Numbered from the stretch's first letter, positions 1-11,831 are shown. The stretch is DNA of 64,000 nucleotides from Strobilurus pachycystidiatus (GCA_019915135.1 JAHLMK010000010.1:1612001-1676000), one strand, 5' to 3'. The notes: a model not told the origin generated them from the sequence alone. Translations and numbers: made by a program.

Positions 1-898
1 TTCGGTGAGTTTTGCAACCTTACATGTGATGTCGGTGCCTCACATATCCAGAACACTTTGATACGGCTGAAATCACGAAGCGCGGCATCAGGATGGGCTA
101 CACTCCCGATGTCTTGACAGATGCAGGTTAGCAGTCGCCCATCATCTCCCTTGGCTCATCTCAAATAAACCCCAAGTCGCCGATGTAACTGTCATGCTGG
201 CCCTTATGGCTGGAAGGAACGTCGGCGAGACATACAGTCTCGTTCAGGCTGGCCAATGGCCCAATTTCCAGTGGAGTCCTTTCGCATTTTGCGGTCCTCA
301 ACTATCCACGATGTCAGCGTCGCCCAGTCGCACTGTCGGGTTCCTTGGCTTCGGGCGAATCTCGCAGGCAACTCTCACTCGTCTCGTCGCCTTCGGCATC
401 ACCTCTTGTATCTACTCTTCGAAGACCTCTTCCAACCCAACCGCTGCCCAAGCCTCCCGTGACGATGCCATACTCCAAAAACATCCCTCGCTCCAGTCTC
501 TCAGACCTGTCTCACTAGACACTCTTGCGCAGGAGAGCGATATCCTGATAGCTCTTGCTCCCGGTGGCCCCGACACATATCATCTCGTCAACGAAGCGTT
601 CTTGCGCAAGATGAAAAAACACGCCGTTCTTGTGAATACGGGGCGCGGCACCGTTGTCGACTCAGATGCGTTGGCGAGAGCGCTGAAAGAAGGTTGGATT
701 TGGGGTGCCGGATTAGACGTCGTCGAAGGCGAACCGAACGTTCCTGGCGACCACCCATTGGTCAAAGAACCGAGATGTGTAACGGTGCCTCATATTGGGA
801 GCGCGACTCTCGAGACCAGGGTTGGCATGGGTACACTGGCCGTTAACAACTTACTTGCGGCGTTATTTGGGGGTGATATGCCTGCAGAATTGAAATAG
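1..898 (+). CDS. D-2-hydroxyacid dehydrogenase, glyoxylate/hydroxypyruvate reductase-like (5' truncated by window)
   Basis: NAD(P)-dependent reductase of 2-keto acids such as glyoxylate or hydroxypyruvate. The start lies outside the window. Visible exons are about 1-4, 52-126 and 177-898, with introns 5-51 and 127-176. The second exon reads through GYTPDVLTDA, typical of the GRHPR subgroup, and the frame continues into the long last exon. Family marks in order: Rossmann loop VGFLGFGRISQAT (the third glycine of GxGxxG is Ser here), the catalytic-Arg segment LVNTGRGTVVD, GLDVVEGEP with the catalytic Glu, and PHIGSAT with the catalytic His. All three catalytic residues are present, so it should be active. 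Substrate preference cannot be told from sequence. The next gene is convergent. Confidence 0.9.
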
Positions 899-1067
899 TA
901 CAATACTCGGCCCGCGTATGGTCGACGCCAATGGTAGAGTTACAAAGAACCCGAATAGCTCTAGACGTCACTTAGATATATAACACTTCGGCGATGCATA
1001 AGAACTCCATAAATGTGATAGCATGCTCATCAAGATGTCTACGCCGAGGATATCCCAATCCAAAGCC

Positions 1068-2377
1068 TCAGTAATAGCCCCATAAAGTCGTATTCGGAAG
1101 TGAGTACCAGAGCAATCGCGCATAGAACGGTGGTCTAGGATCGAAGTCTTGAGAACCCCATATCCTCGTATGATTCCACAACTCATCCTTGTCGAACATG
1201 AAAGCCTCCAGCTTCGTAAGCGCCTCAGCCGCAGTAGGCCGCACATGAGGATCGTCTTGTATGAGGTCTAGAAGGAAAGGTTTGAACTCTTCCAAGCCTA
1301 CATGCCCATGGTGATCCTCCGGCTTCTCGACGTCAACCTCATGCCTTCTCGAGCGGAAGGATAAACTCACATCGCACAATTTCATGAAAGACGCGCCCAC
1401 ATTGTAGATATCTAGTGGAAACGGATTGAAGGGCACACCCTCGCCCTGGCCGAACTCGGGTGACGTCTTGATCTGACATCGCATCGCATAATCCACAGCA
1501 TTTTCACGTCCCTCAGGATAGTGTTTCGCTCCCTCGAAGTCTATCAGATAGTACCGGATGGCCGCGGAGGAGCGACAGCGTGGTATGGATGTCAGAGCGG
1601 TATAGCCGTCGTCGTTACAGTGGGGGATGGCCAAGTGGTGTCCTTCGGGACAAATGAATGTTCCATCTATCATGAAATTGAGTGTACAAGCATCTCTGGT
1701 CTATTGTCAATGTAGGCCATCGAATGACAAGAAAGAGACAAACCCGTGCGCAATATTCCGTTCGTGCATGAACTCTATTCCCTGCCATAGGTATCAGAAT
1801 GAGCCCTCTGTCACTAAGAAACACTGCACCTCGAGAATTTGCCGCACCGCCTCAGCAAACTCATTTCGACAATGAAACTTTGGGCAGTCGAACACCTGCA
1901 GATATGGCATAACCATAAAATATCTCGTGTCCCTCTCTCCTGGGATCGGAAACGACTCTATGATCGGCACAGTATGATTTCGCGCATCGGCAAGAAGTTC
2001 TGGGGCGTTGAAAGACGTAGCGACGCTCAATTCCGGCGTCGTTTCTGAGGTGATCTTGATGGCGACTTTGCGTTCCGTGGATATTTCCACCGCGTCGAGA
2101 ACAGCAGCGGCCGTCTAATGATCCTGAAGTTATTCGTGCAGTTACGGGTACTCGAATGCCGTACCGAGCACGCTATCTCGTCTTCATAATGACACCCTAA
2201 GTCCAGGCCCTCCAGACGCGTACGAATGGGAATCCAGTCTTGGTGATACCGCGGCCGAAGCTCGTAACCTCGTTTCAAGAGGTACTTTTGATGTCGAACC
2301 CAGAACATTTCCGCCTCCGTCCGTGGCTGTATCTCGGATTCCGATTCGTGGTGGTAGTTGAAATTATCCCCAGCCAT
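1068..2377 (-). CDS. Protein kinase-like protein, probable pseudokinase
   Basis: Exons (minus): 2377-2165, 2114-1830, 1781-1744, 1695-1068; introns of 48-50 nt; 387 aa. The fold is that of a large agaricomycete kinase-like family: N-terminal block RGYELRPRYHQDW, VAIKIT with the beta-3 lysine, a catalytic-loop region and a magnesium-loop region, then a C-lobe ending ...DDPHVRPTAAEAL. After splicing the catalytic loop reads IAHGDACTLNF, with Gly where Arg stands in HRD. The magnesium loop reads YLIDFEGAK, DFE instead of DFG. The loop Asp and Asn remain. I infer weak or no phosphotransfer; function unknown. The start is the first Met of the longest upstream frame and could lie further up. Confidence 0.75.
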
Positions 2378-2990
2378 GTGGCAATAAGAGCGCTTGCTGG
2401 AGAGAGGAAGTCACTGTTGGAGGGACTGGGGGTCTGGCAGGAAGGGGAGAGGTCAGGGAGAGGTAGGCCCCTGGTCTCCCCTGGTTGTCAAGTAATTTCT
2501 CGAAAATTGCAGCGGGTGACCGGACCGACCCAACCTTCCGTGACGTTCCGTCCAAAGTGTACTAAAGTGTACTAGAATGTACTCTCGTATTAATTACAGA
2601 GCTGCGAGCATCGCCAGCCAGCTCTGCTGCCCTGAAACGAGAAGATTGTGGCTTTACTTGTGCGATGCGCATGTTTTCTCGGAAGTGTGAAAGAATTTTA
2701 CATCGGGGTGCTTGCGAAATGATTAAAGAGAAGATTGTCTCGACTATCTTGTTCAACCGAAAAGCGCGTCTACCATTTCGACATGACTTCGCCGCCACCG
2801 ACTATCCCGTTCAACCGAAAAGCGCGTCTACCATCTCGACATAACTTCGCAATCACTCTACATAAATCATGCTTAGTTTGGTCGCTTTTGTGACCAAACC
2901 ACCAGACCGAGGACTTGTGTCTCAAGCGTATGGTATGACCGTCGCGGGACGCAAGAGAACATAGTTAAAACTATTCACCAGCTCCAGCCT
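2378..2990. other. Intergenic, with a 58-bp tandem duplication
   Basis: No gene recognised. It holds the two-copy repeat listed separately at 2741-2851 and a short purine-rich tract near 2400-2470. Confidence 0.6.
2741..2851. repeat. Two-copy direct repeat, period 58 bp
   Basis: About 53 bp beginning CGACTATC and containing GTTCAACCGAAAAGCGCGTC occur at 2741-2793 and 2799-2851, with only four or five differences. The copies are separated by 5 bp. Confidence 0.9.
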
Positions 2991-4433
2991 TTAAACTTCG
3001 GGACCTGCGGCTGTAAGTTCGCATGAAGTGGTAAGTAATTGGGTTGCTGGCATGTCTACCCCACTCGTATGGTCTCTCCTAAAACGGGAGATGAGAAGAT
3101 GCAAACTTTGAGCCGGGAGGTTACAGACTGTGCAGGAGTGGACAGTATCCTTCACCTCATCGCGCACATTCCCGAAAATAGACGCCAGGTGTTCGTCCAC
3201 GCAGATGTAGATCTTTTCGCTGAAGCTTCTAGCCAAATGCGTGCCCCGCCCAAAGCCTTTGGACGTGATCGTAAATGAGTGCATGGACGGAAAGTGGCAT
3301 AAGGCCTTGTTGATGAGAAGATCCCATGTTTCCAAGCCTGTACCCACGCCAAGAGCGCGCAGGTCCTCAAACAGTTGGATATCAAGGGCAATCATGGGGG
3401 TCGCACTTGCCGACGGTAGGTCGAAGCATTGAATAATCCATGCGAGTGCATCAGTCGCTATCCTTGAGCGGGCGGGTTCTGAAGTGACACCCAAATGAAG
3501 CGATTCCAGGCGACCCAGATTAATCAAGGGAGGATGACCTGGTGGCTTGTCAGCGCAGAAGTAAACTAGCGAGCAGAAGGCACCACCTAAGATATCGTCG
3601 CGTAGTTTCAGAAGGTAAAGAACGCGCAGATTCTGGGCAGCGTTCACAAAGGCAATGATTTCGTTATATGACATTGGCAATCCGTCGTCCTTCGTATCTA
3701 TCCGCAAATCTGTCAGCGTCTCGAGATAGACACGACGCATGGGCGCAGTGGTCATCGACCGAAAGAATGTGCGGAGCACTTCTTCTGCTTGCCCCAAGTC
3801 GATCCTCAGCTTCTTCAATCCGGTTCCTGGCGGTTGCCTTTCCAAAAGACGCCATATTTCATCATATGAGGCGGTATATCCGTTCGAGAAGCGCACGAAG
3901 TAGACACCGAGAGTCTGGAGACTGGGAAAGCTGATCACAAATGAATGCAGCATGCGAGACTCGACTATGATTTCTCGAGGTTGAACAATCTCCAGGTCGG
4001 TGACGCTTGGCATATGTAACGTTCCTGGGATATATAGTCTGAAGAATGTGAATCGGAAACTCAAACGACGAAGGGAAGAGAACTTCGTTATTTCTCTCGG
4101 ATTTTCCATGAGGACAGAGCGGCGGATGGAGACGGTTGTGAACCGCCACATGATAGACAGATGGCGGACACGAGGACCAATGCTGTCGATCGCGTAGGCG
4201 TACTCGGGGGATGGAAAAGTCCAGGGAAAATGCGCAATGCCACATATCGAATCAAAAAGGTCCCCATTGACATGCTCGAACAAGAGATCGCGAGAGTGGG
4301 CGGAGACTGCCCGACTGACAAGACAGCAGCACCTGAGAGTCTTTGTTATCGTCGCGGAGTCATCTGGAAACACCTTCTGGCTACATAGCACTCTAGTAGT
4401 GCTGGTAGCATTAGTGCCTATGCGAGCTATCAA
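2991..4433 (-). CDS. F-box-like / LRR-type hypothetical protein
   Basis: A single open frame of 480 codons. Residues about 27-60 (PDDSATITKTLRCC, then CLVSRAVSAHSRDLLFEHV) match the second half of the F-box seen in many agaricomycete proteins (pattern DDxxTLRxCxLVxRxxxxxSRxxLF). The rest has irregular leucine-rich segments (FSSLRRLSFRF, FPSLQTLGVYF, LGRLESLHLGV) as in F-box proteins that present substrates to SCF ubiquitin ligases. The first half of the F-box (LPxELxxxI) is missing at the annotated N-terminus, so a short upstream exon is likely or the gene is truncated. The substrate is unknown. Confidence 0.6.
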   Translation of the reverse strand: MIARIGTNATSTTRVLCSQKVFPDDSATITKTLRCCCLVSRAVSAHSRDLLFEHVNGDLFDSICGIAHFPWTFPSPEYAYAIDSIGPRVRHLSIMWRFTTVSIRRSVLMENPREITKFSSLRRLSFRFTFFRLYIPGTLHMPSVTDLEIVQPREIIVESRMLHSFVISFPSLQTLGVYFVRFSNGYTASYDEIWRLLERQPPGTGLKKLRIDLGQAEEVLRTFFRSMTTAPMRRVYLETLTDLRIDTKDDGLPMSYNEIIAFVNAAQNLRVLYLLKLRDDILGGAFCSLVYFCADKPPGHPPLINLGRLESLHLGVTSEPARSRIATDALAWIIQCFDLPSASATPMIALDIQLFEDLRALGVGTGLETWDLLINKALCHFPSMHSFTITSKGFGRGTHLARSFSEKIYICVDEHLASIFGNVRDEVKDTVHSCTVCNLPAQSLHLLISRFRRDHTSGVDMPATQLLTTSCELTAAGPEV

Positions 4434-5734
4434 TCTTCTATAAAGTCCTACAGGAAGCTATGGATTTAGTGTAATTCAATGTGATATGCTTACCTCCGGG
4501 ACACGCGTACACGATGTTTGTTCTTAGTGCCTGGGAATTGCCGAGAAAGGTACCGTATCGCCGTAGTACTCGTAGTGCCCGTAGCTTTCTTTCCTCCCAT
4601 CACGTCCAGCCTGTGCAATGCTTTTCTTTTGCCAAGTCCGATTCCATGCAGGCGTTGTCATAACGGTATAAAGTCCTTGCCCTGCTGGTGCGTCTCTCTG
4701 TGTGCCCTCTGCTGCCTTTTTTTGACGAGATCTCACTTTCAAGTCAACTCGTCACATTGATCCACACTTGCGCAATGACACAAGCTCTACTTGATCAGCA
4801 TACAGGCCGACCACCCCTTCTTTGTCTGGTACAAGACACCTTCTCGGGTACGGGATACACACACTGCACAACAAGCCCGGCCACAATGACCGTGAGCCCA
4901 AGCGCAACACCGAGCGCAAACATGACAGCAACCACGACACAATGCACATGATGACCAGGAGTTCTCAGTAGACAACCCACCCGTAGCACAACTCTTACCA
5001 TACAGCCAGTACTTACTATGCAATATAATCCGTTTCCTTCATCTCATTGCCCATGTTTCGAAATGCCAAGTATCACCAAAAGCAGCCGAATGGGTGACGA
5101 CTCGGTACATGTGTTTGAATAGACCCTTGAATCCCATAGCACCGTAGCACCATAGTGATTTTAGCGTCAGGAACTGTAGATCATGGTAGAAAATGATATT
5201 CTACAGAGTGCTACATAACGGGGGGTAATCTAAACCAACTATGACTTCTACTGTGCTACTGTAGTGCTACATAGCACGTCTGCATTTTCCAGATGGAGGT
5301 GATCGATTATGAGATCGTAGAGTTCCTGCGGAAGCTCCGGGGAGCTACATGCAGCTTAAGGAAAAGATACTTGCATTGACAGAACGCTAGAGCTTACTTG
5401 TCACCGTCGCTTCTGTTCACGCTCATAGATGAAGAGAGAACGATTCGCTCATCCAGGGTTGTCGAGAGAACTCACGGTCACATGCTCGATTACTGCCAAG
5501 TCTAACTCTTGCCTCCGACTTGAGTCTCTCAGTTACTATTTAGTGCGAGAAGGAACAAGAAGCAGAAGACATAGACCTGCAAGTAAGGCCTGTCATTGCA
5601 TCAATCTGAAAGATGCCCGAGGGGGATCACAAGATTGCAGAGCGCGTAGCTAACATAGGATCATAATATCGTACAACTCCAACTCTACGTCGAACCTCTC
5701 AGCAATGACGAGGAACTAAGAAAGGTGTTCCGTT
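4434..5734. other. Intergenic region with palindromic GCTAC/GTAGC repeats
   Basis: No convincing gene. GCTACATAGCAC occurs near 4380 and again near 5268. The stretch 5135-5280 is rich in GTAGCAC/GTGCTAC inverted repeats and may be a small decayed inverted-repeat element. A minus-strand frame at 4795-5001 encodes one hydrophobic helix (VVVAVMFALGVALGLTVIVA). It could be a small membrane protein but has no other support. Confidence 0.4.
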
Positions 5735-8153
5735 TTACGACGACTTAGGCTTGATAAGCCCAAACAGCTTCCCCTTCTTCTCCTTTGCCTCGATATGCGT
5801 CCGCACTTCCTGCTCCATCTCCTCGTCCGAGTAGCCACCCATCGAATACCACGTAACGGTGATCATACCTATCAAGGCGGCGAGGATACAGCTATGTATC
5901 AAACGTGCGTCAGTATCCATCTCTCATCAGGCGTACCGAGTACTCACCCAGTCAGCGCCCCGATACCCCTGGGCCGCCAACCCAACTTCTGCGGGAACGG
6001 GCCCGTCTTTAAGCCGGACAAGTCTGTCGCGCTTGCATGTCCCGCAGCATTTCCGCTAAATTGCTCATTGAGCGCTGCACAGTTGTCGTACATCTGTTGC
6101 GGGACAGCATTGCGCTCCTGGGCGACGAGCGGTGCCTCGATGAGTTGGATGGCAAGGCCAACTTCGAGATGCCATTCGATGTGGCAGTGGAGGAACCAGA
6201 CCTACACACGCTTACGGTCAATGCAAGACAAATTTACAAGTCCAAGAAACGTACACCGGGATTGTCCGCAATAACCCTAAACGTCGCAGATCCCATGCTC
6301 GGAATATGAACCGTGTCCCTCCGTACGGGATTCTTCTGGCCCTCAACAATCGGCGGGTTCAGAGCAGGGTCGTCAGACGTGTAATCCTCTGAGCGCCCAA
6401 CGAGCCATGGTTTGTGTCCGTGCAAATGGCTATACAAGGCTTGATCAGTAACCAAGTCGTATGGAGAGACAGAGAGACGACTGACAAAGGATGCTTCCCG
6501 GCGTCCCCATTTTTGATCACGATATCGACAACGTCGAGGTGATTCACGACGAAACTGTTCGGCCCGTACGCTGAGTCCGTGGTAGCGTTGCTCCCCAGAC
6601 TGAGCTCGCTGAAGACGGCGGGCACGACGGGGGTGTTGTACGTAACTTGATTGAACATGGCGTGGTTCGTGCCGTCGTCCATGGTGTCGAAGAACGCTTC
6701 GATCTCGATGGTGCGCGTCACTACGGGAGGCGCGGAGGGAATGGACGGGACGAGGGACGTATCGGGAACTGTAGCGTATTCATCGATGGACCCAGAGTCA
6801 GTGATTTCGGCAGATGAGGAATAGGTTATTGACGAGGTGATGTCTGGAGGAATGGGAATTCAACGAAAAGGCAGACGAACGTGATGTAAGCACTTACTAG
6901 GAATCAGGGCGGGAGGGAGGGTGTCGAACATGTCTATATCCATGTTAGCGTGTATCGCCCAATTTGAGGAGGTATCGTTTCGGGCGGTGACGAGAACGGA
7001 ATAGCGTTGCGCCACCGTCAGACTAAGCATGTCAATCGGGTATTCCTCCGTGTCCGTCTAGAAGAAGCATAAGTGTTCGGTTCGGCCCTGAGAATACCAC
7101 TACGCACACCATCAACCTCTATCTGTAAAGTCAGTCAGACAAGTGTTCAGTAAGATGAGCTTCAATGGACGAACAATTCGCATATCGTGTCCGTCGATCC
7201 AAAAGAAGAACATGGCGAAGGCGCTGGTGTTGACGACACGCAGTCGGTAAGTCTTGCCAGCCTCGAACGGAAGCGTTGCATTTTCGTTGAAACCTACAGC
7301 GGAGGTGACGGAAGATGGGTTGGTGCCAGAGATTGGGCCGAGATATGTCCCGTTCTGGGTGAAGTAGATGAGGGAAGAGTCTTGGAAGACGGCGTTAGCC
7401 TACGAGCTCAAGCGAGTAGGAAATTTGGGACGCACCAGGAACGGGTTCAGCGCCACCGGGATTCGCAATGTTGATAAATTGCTTGAGGAGGACGGGGTGT
7501 TCGTCGTGGTACCAATCGCCAAGAACGACAGTGAACTCCTCATCATAGGTGTGGATCTCTTTAGGCGGATGAATCACGAGTGGCGCACGAAGCCCGTCCA
7601 CATATTGGCCCTAAACACAAAGGGAATCAGTCGGTAGTCGGACGAACATGATGGAAAGACATACAAAGGAGTGAGCATGCACCCAGTAAGTTCCCCACTG
7701 ACCGTCAGTATCGATGGGGACGACGTATTCAAACGTCCCACCAGGAGGGATACCACTGTCATGCGTCAAAAAGTCAGCCAAACCGATTAGCAGCACGTAA
7801 AAGAAACCTGCCATTCGCTGACTCCGAGGGCACCGTCCATCCACGAGGTGGAGTTGAAGAGCATGCCGTGGTGATGCAACGTTGCCGCCCTTTCGAGCGA
7901 GTTGAGGACGTGGACGTGTAATGAATCATTTGCTGAGACTTCGATGGGAGGGGGACTGTGCGCGTAAATGTGAGTGAGGAGTAACGGGGACAAAAAAGCC
8001 AACATACGGCCAGGTGCCATTGACGCCGATGACCCGTCGCTCGAAGAGCCCGTCGGGGGAGGCATTCTCGACGTAGGTTAGGTTCCACCACACGTCGTGG
8101 ACACCAGCAAGCACGGGCATCGCGAGCGCGAGCGCGAGGAGAGACGAGGCCAT
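5735..8153 (-). CDS. FET3: Multicopper ferroxidase Fet3 (iron transport)
   Basis: Plasma-membrane ferroxidase that oxidises Fe(II) at the cell surface and passes Fe(III) to Ftr1. Eleven exons (minus): 8153-8008, 7955-7812, 7755-7665, 7610-7436, 7380-7175, 7122-7108, 7057-6898, 6843-6486, 6429-6255, 6201-5948, 5891-5735; they sum to 627 codons in frame (626 aa). A signal peptide precedes HDVWWNLTYVE. All four copper-ligand motifs are visible: HHHGM, WVHAHSF, HPFHLHGH (formed across the 6430-6485 intron) and FLHCHIEWHLEVGL. A C-terminal membrane helix (GCILAALIGMITVTWYSM) and an acidic/basic cytosolic tail follow, as in Fet3 and unlike laccases. Intron 2 seems to use a GC donor. Exon 6 is only 15 nt. 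It is divergent with FTR1. Confidence 0.95.
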
Positions 8154-8690
8154 TCCAGGCTAGTTTTCTGCAGCGTGGGCAGAAGGATGGGGGTGCTCTT
8201 GACCGTGGACGGGTAAATCGGAGGAATGGGAAACGGGGGTGACTTATATCGGAACACACCGCGAGGGTACGAGCTAAGACTGTTGTCACGACGCGAACAC
8301 AAAAATGGCTCATGCTGCTCCAGGGGTGGGAAGGAATGTAACAAAGATGTTGCGAGAAGACAGTTTGTGAAATGGTTTGCAACCGCTTATGTCCAACCGG
8401 AGAAAGAACTGAAGGGCGGAAGAAGGCCCAGGGCGTCGGTACGTCCGGGCAGTCGGTACATGGGAGCGGAAGACAAGAAATCGTGCCAACATTTCCTAAT
8501 TTTAGCGTTCGGCTGCCTTCGGCCGGTTATCTGATATGGATATGGCAGATATCTGATACCGATTAACGGATGCGCATGACAGTTTCCCCTTGGAGAAGGA
8601 ATGAACTTGCCTTTTGCATGCGCATGACCATGTCACTTAAAGCACCCCTTCGGTCGCGTCTCCGTTGGCGCTCGTCCTCCACCCGCACTA
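8154..8690. promoter_or_regulatory. Shared FET3-FTR1 divergent promoter
   Basis: 537 bp between the two start codons. A cluster of GATA cores lies at 8527-8560, including one full ATCWGATAA nonamer. The decamer TGCGCATGAC also occurs twice, near 8571 and near 8620. The layout predicts joint control of ferroxidase and permease. Confidence 0.75.
8527..8535 (-). promoter_or_regulatory. Iron-responsive GATA-factor site ATCAGATAA
   Basis: The minus strand reads ATCAGATAA, an exact match to ATCWGATAA, the published consensus of fungal iron-regulatory GATA repressors (SreA, Fep1, Urbs1 family). A second near-match, ATCTGATAC, lies about 20 bp away. Confidence 0.7.
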
Positions 8691-10262
8691 ATGGCGAAGA
8701 GCGTTTTTTCCGTCCCCATCTTCTTCATTGTCTTCCGTGAGACGCTCGAGGCCGTCATCATCGTGTCCGTCTTGCTTGGTCTCGCCGAGCAGCTTATACA
8801 CGATGCGCCTCCGCGTACTACGGCCACTCAGCAACGCCTGGAGACTTCGGATAGTGGTTCCAAGGATGGCGCACCCGACAGTCCTGAGATCTCGTCCGCG
8901 GACATAGAGCTTGACGACGAGGCGCACCGTAAGCGCCTTGTTCGCAAGCTTCGTATTCAGGTGTGCCCAGCGTGAATGCAACAAATTTGGACGTCTAACT
9001 TTTCCCCAGATTTTTGCTGGTGCTGGTCTCGGTCTCTTCCTCGCTATCGCAATCGGTGCTGCGTACGTATCCTCCTCATCACCTATACCCTACTCTGACT
9101 CCGTCCAGCTTCATCGCTGTCTGGTTCACTCAAGCGTCCGACCTGTGGCAAAAGTCTGAAGAGCTATGGGAAGGTATTACACTCGCTTGTCCCGCCACCC
9201 TCCGCCTGACACCTCTACAGGCATATTTGAGCTCATCGCTGCTATCATGATCTTCGTTATGGGCATCACCATGCTCAAAATGGACCGAGGTTTGTCTTGT
9301 CTCTATTTTGTGGCGTTTTTGGGGACGCTAACACCCAAATTTCCTTCCTTCCGCCAGCCAAAGCCAAATGGCGCATCAAGCTCGAGCGTGCATTCAGCGG
9401 AAAGCGTACGTTTTTCTTTTCTTTGCGGCCGTCTCTATCTCATGTTTTCTCATGTGTATAGATGAAGACGGCAAGACCAAAGCCGGGAAATGGACGTTCT
9501 TCGTCCTTCCCTTGATCACTGTCCTCCGAGAAGGTAATCGTCCCATCATCAGATCCCATCTATCCGCCTTAACATTGTGTGCCGTACAACAGGAATGGAA
9601 GCAGTCGTCTTCGTTGGCGGGGTCTCCTTAGGCCAGTCTGCCTCCGCCATCCCCCTCGCGGCGATCGTCGGCCTCATCTGTGGGCTGATCGTCGGTTGGT
9701 TCATATACGAATTCGCCTCTCGCTCGACGCTCACGATCTTCCTCATCGCCATGACGAACCTTCTCCTTCTCATTGGTGCCGGGTTGTTTTCGCGCGCGGT
9801 GGGGGCGTTTGAGAGGAACTCGTACAACCGCCTGCTTGGTGCGGATGTGGACGACGCGGGAGGGAGTGGTCCGGGGAGTTATAGGGTGCAGGGAAATGTG
9901 TGGCATCTCGACTGCTGTGACCCGGAGAACAACTTGGACTCGCAAGGGTGGAGCGTTTTCAACGCGCTGTTTGGTTGGAGTAACAACGGTTCTAGTGAGT
10001 CGGTTACAGGTCGTGTTTCGCGCTCGTAATCTGACAACATTGCGCAGTTGGAACCATTCTCGCATACGTCTTCTATTGGATCGCGGTTATTGTTGTCCTT
10101 GTCGCGTACAAGTTTATGGAGGTTTGTTGTTATTTTTTTGACTGTCTTTGAACGTCGACTGAAAGTCTCTCGCAGGGACGCACTAGCTTCTTTGGTGTCA
10201 AGTCTGCCGCCGGTCGTCGTCGCCACCTCGCGAAAGCTCAGGCCACAGAAGCCGAAAAATAG
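8691..10262 (+). CDS. FTR1: High-affinity iron permease Ftr1
   Basis: Plasma-membrane permease that takes Fe(III) from Fet3. Nine exons: 8691-8960, 9010-9062, 9109-9173, 9221-9289, 9358-9405, 9462-9533, 9593-9994, 10048-10121, 10176-10262; together 380 codons in frame (379 aa). It has seven hydrophobic segments. The two iron-binding REXXE motifs are both present: RETLEA in the first helix and REGMEA in the fourth. The extracellular segment with NVWHLDCCDPENN sits between the last two helices, as in the family. A basic tail (GRRRHLAKAQ) is cytosolic. The start ATG is directly followed by the first helix, as usual for Ftr1. Confidence 0.95.
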
Positions 10263-11831
10263 GTCATATATGAGCAGGTTCAGAGAGTTCTCGGTTCTTG
10301 ATTTATCCCGGTCTTGCGTTTCTGACGTTCAATATTCATGGTTATCGTAAAAAGACTTGCTACTGTAAAAAAAAGATACGATTGTTCTTGAAGCGCGATT
10401 GCCAGTGGCGCCGGTGTCTTTGTTGCTCCTTGCTAAAATAAAGACGCCTCCATCTCTTACCGGCTACGCTCGGTGCCGTTGCCTCTCTCCCTGATTGCGA
10501 CTGAGAACCCGGCCTTGCTGCAGCTTGAACTCAGGTGCGGGATGGCACTGACAGAAAGGGAGGGGCTAGACTACATCCCAATGCAGATATCGGACCTAGG
10601 CCTGTCGTGAACTACACAGCGAATCTGTTCTGTAAGCGACGCTTCCAAGATTCATTCTCCTCCGTCCGTGTCAACATTTTGGCACCCTAACAGTCAGAGG
10701 CGCACGGAATTGCGCCACGGCCCGCAATGGAGCGTGGATCTTTCGAATTTGTACCTTGAATTTCGAGGTCCGTGACATGGCATTGACGCGTCATGTGGTA
10801 CTAAAATAGAAGCGGAATTAAGTCTGCCAAGGCGAGCTGCGACGGGTAATGGAGGTAGATTTGCGCAGTTCTCGAACATGCGGAGCCTTGCGTGGTACAC
10901 GAAGGGGGCGTTTTTTTGGGTTGTGTTATGCTGTGAAGCCCGCAGCTTTGCTCATTCAGCAAGGCAATATCACGTAATCTGATCACAAGCATCCAGCCAC
11001 AGTATACGGGAAGTTTTCCATTCGCACGAGCATCGTAGATCACCTAACGAACGCCCACACGTTCGGAACGACTCATATCAGATAAGACAGCGATTCTCTG
11101 ATATCGAATTCGGGAACGGAATATCAGATAAGACTGCACCCGTGTTGTCCGCTCTATCTGATAATCTTTCTCCAAATGCTGACCCCAATGGGGCATATCT
11201 TTCCGCCACGTCGTTCTTCATCTTGGCGGTTACAAGCGATGTACAGTACACACGCGGAGCGACTTCGTCCGACTAGGTGTATTCTATTCGTCTTTCTAGA
11301 CCAGTACACTGTGGGTCAACCAAAGCCCTTCCATACAGGTCGACACGATGAGTCGCAAACTTTGCCTCTATGCTTGGCGCTTGCGAAGTTCAGGAACAAG
11401 ACTTTTCATTTATTCTGGAGCCTGAGTTCGACGGTTCCACCGCATGAGGAAGTATGCTTGACACTCGTCCTGGGAATGTCACGTCTGTCTGCTATCCCTG
11501 TTGCTAGCTACTTGCTCGAATTATCCTTGCTATACTGGATTTTGTCTGCACACTGGACAGCTGTGGTACTGCCAAGCGGCCGTGGAGCAGAGGATAAAAA
11601 TAGAATGAGCGTGGTGCCGGCCGGGTCTGTCCGAAGGTTCCCTCCTGCTTGCATGTACCGCGCTTTATGGGCAAATCGGTATTTCCATCCATGTCATGTC
11701 ACGGACTTTTCAGATCTATCTGAAAACTCGTTCTCACGTAATTTCTGGGGAAGTAAAGACACTGTATCGGGGTTTCCTCTTTTTCTGTGACCCGTCGTAT
11801 TTATGTCCGAAAGACTGCCCTAGTACTCACA
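10263..11831. promoter_or_regulatory. Intergenic region upstream of the ferric reductase
   Basis: 1.57 kb without a recognisable gene. The first part is the FTR1 3' flank. Three exact ATCWGATAA sites lie at 11077-11164, listed separately, about 670-755 bp before the reductase ATG. Confidence 0.6.
11077..11164. promoter_or_regulatory. Cluster of three iron GATA sites (ATCWGATAA)
   Basis: ATCAGATAA at 11077-11085 and 11123-11131, and ATCTGATAA at 11156-11164, all on the plus strand. Three exact nonamers within 88 bp is far above chance. The position upstream of a ferric reductase suggests repression by an SreA/Fep1-type GATA factor when iron is plentiful. Confidence 0.75.

Noticed and set aside
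9628..10065. 145-codon minus frame inside FTR1
   Set aside because: Antisense shadow of the GC-rich permease exon 7.
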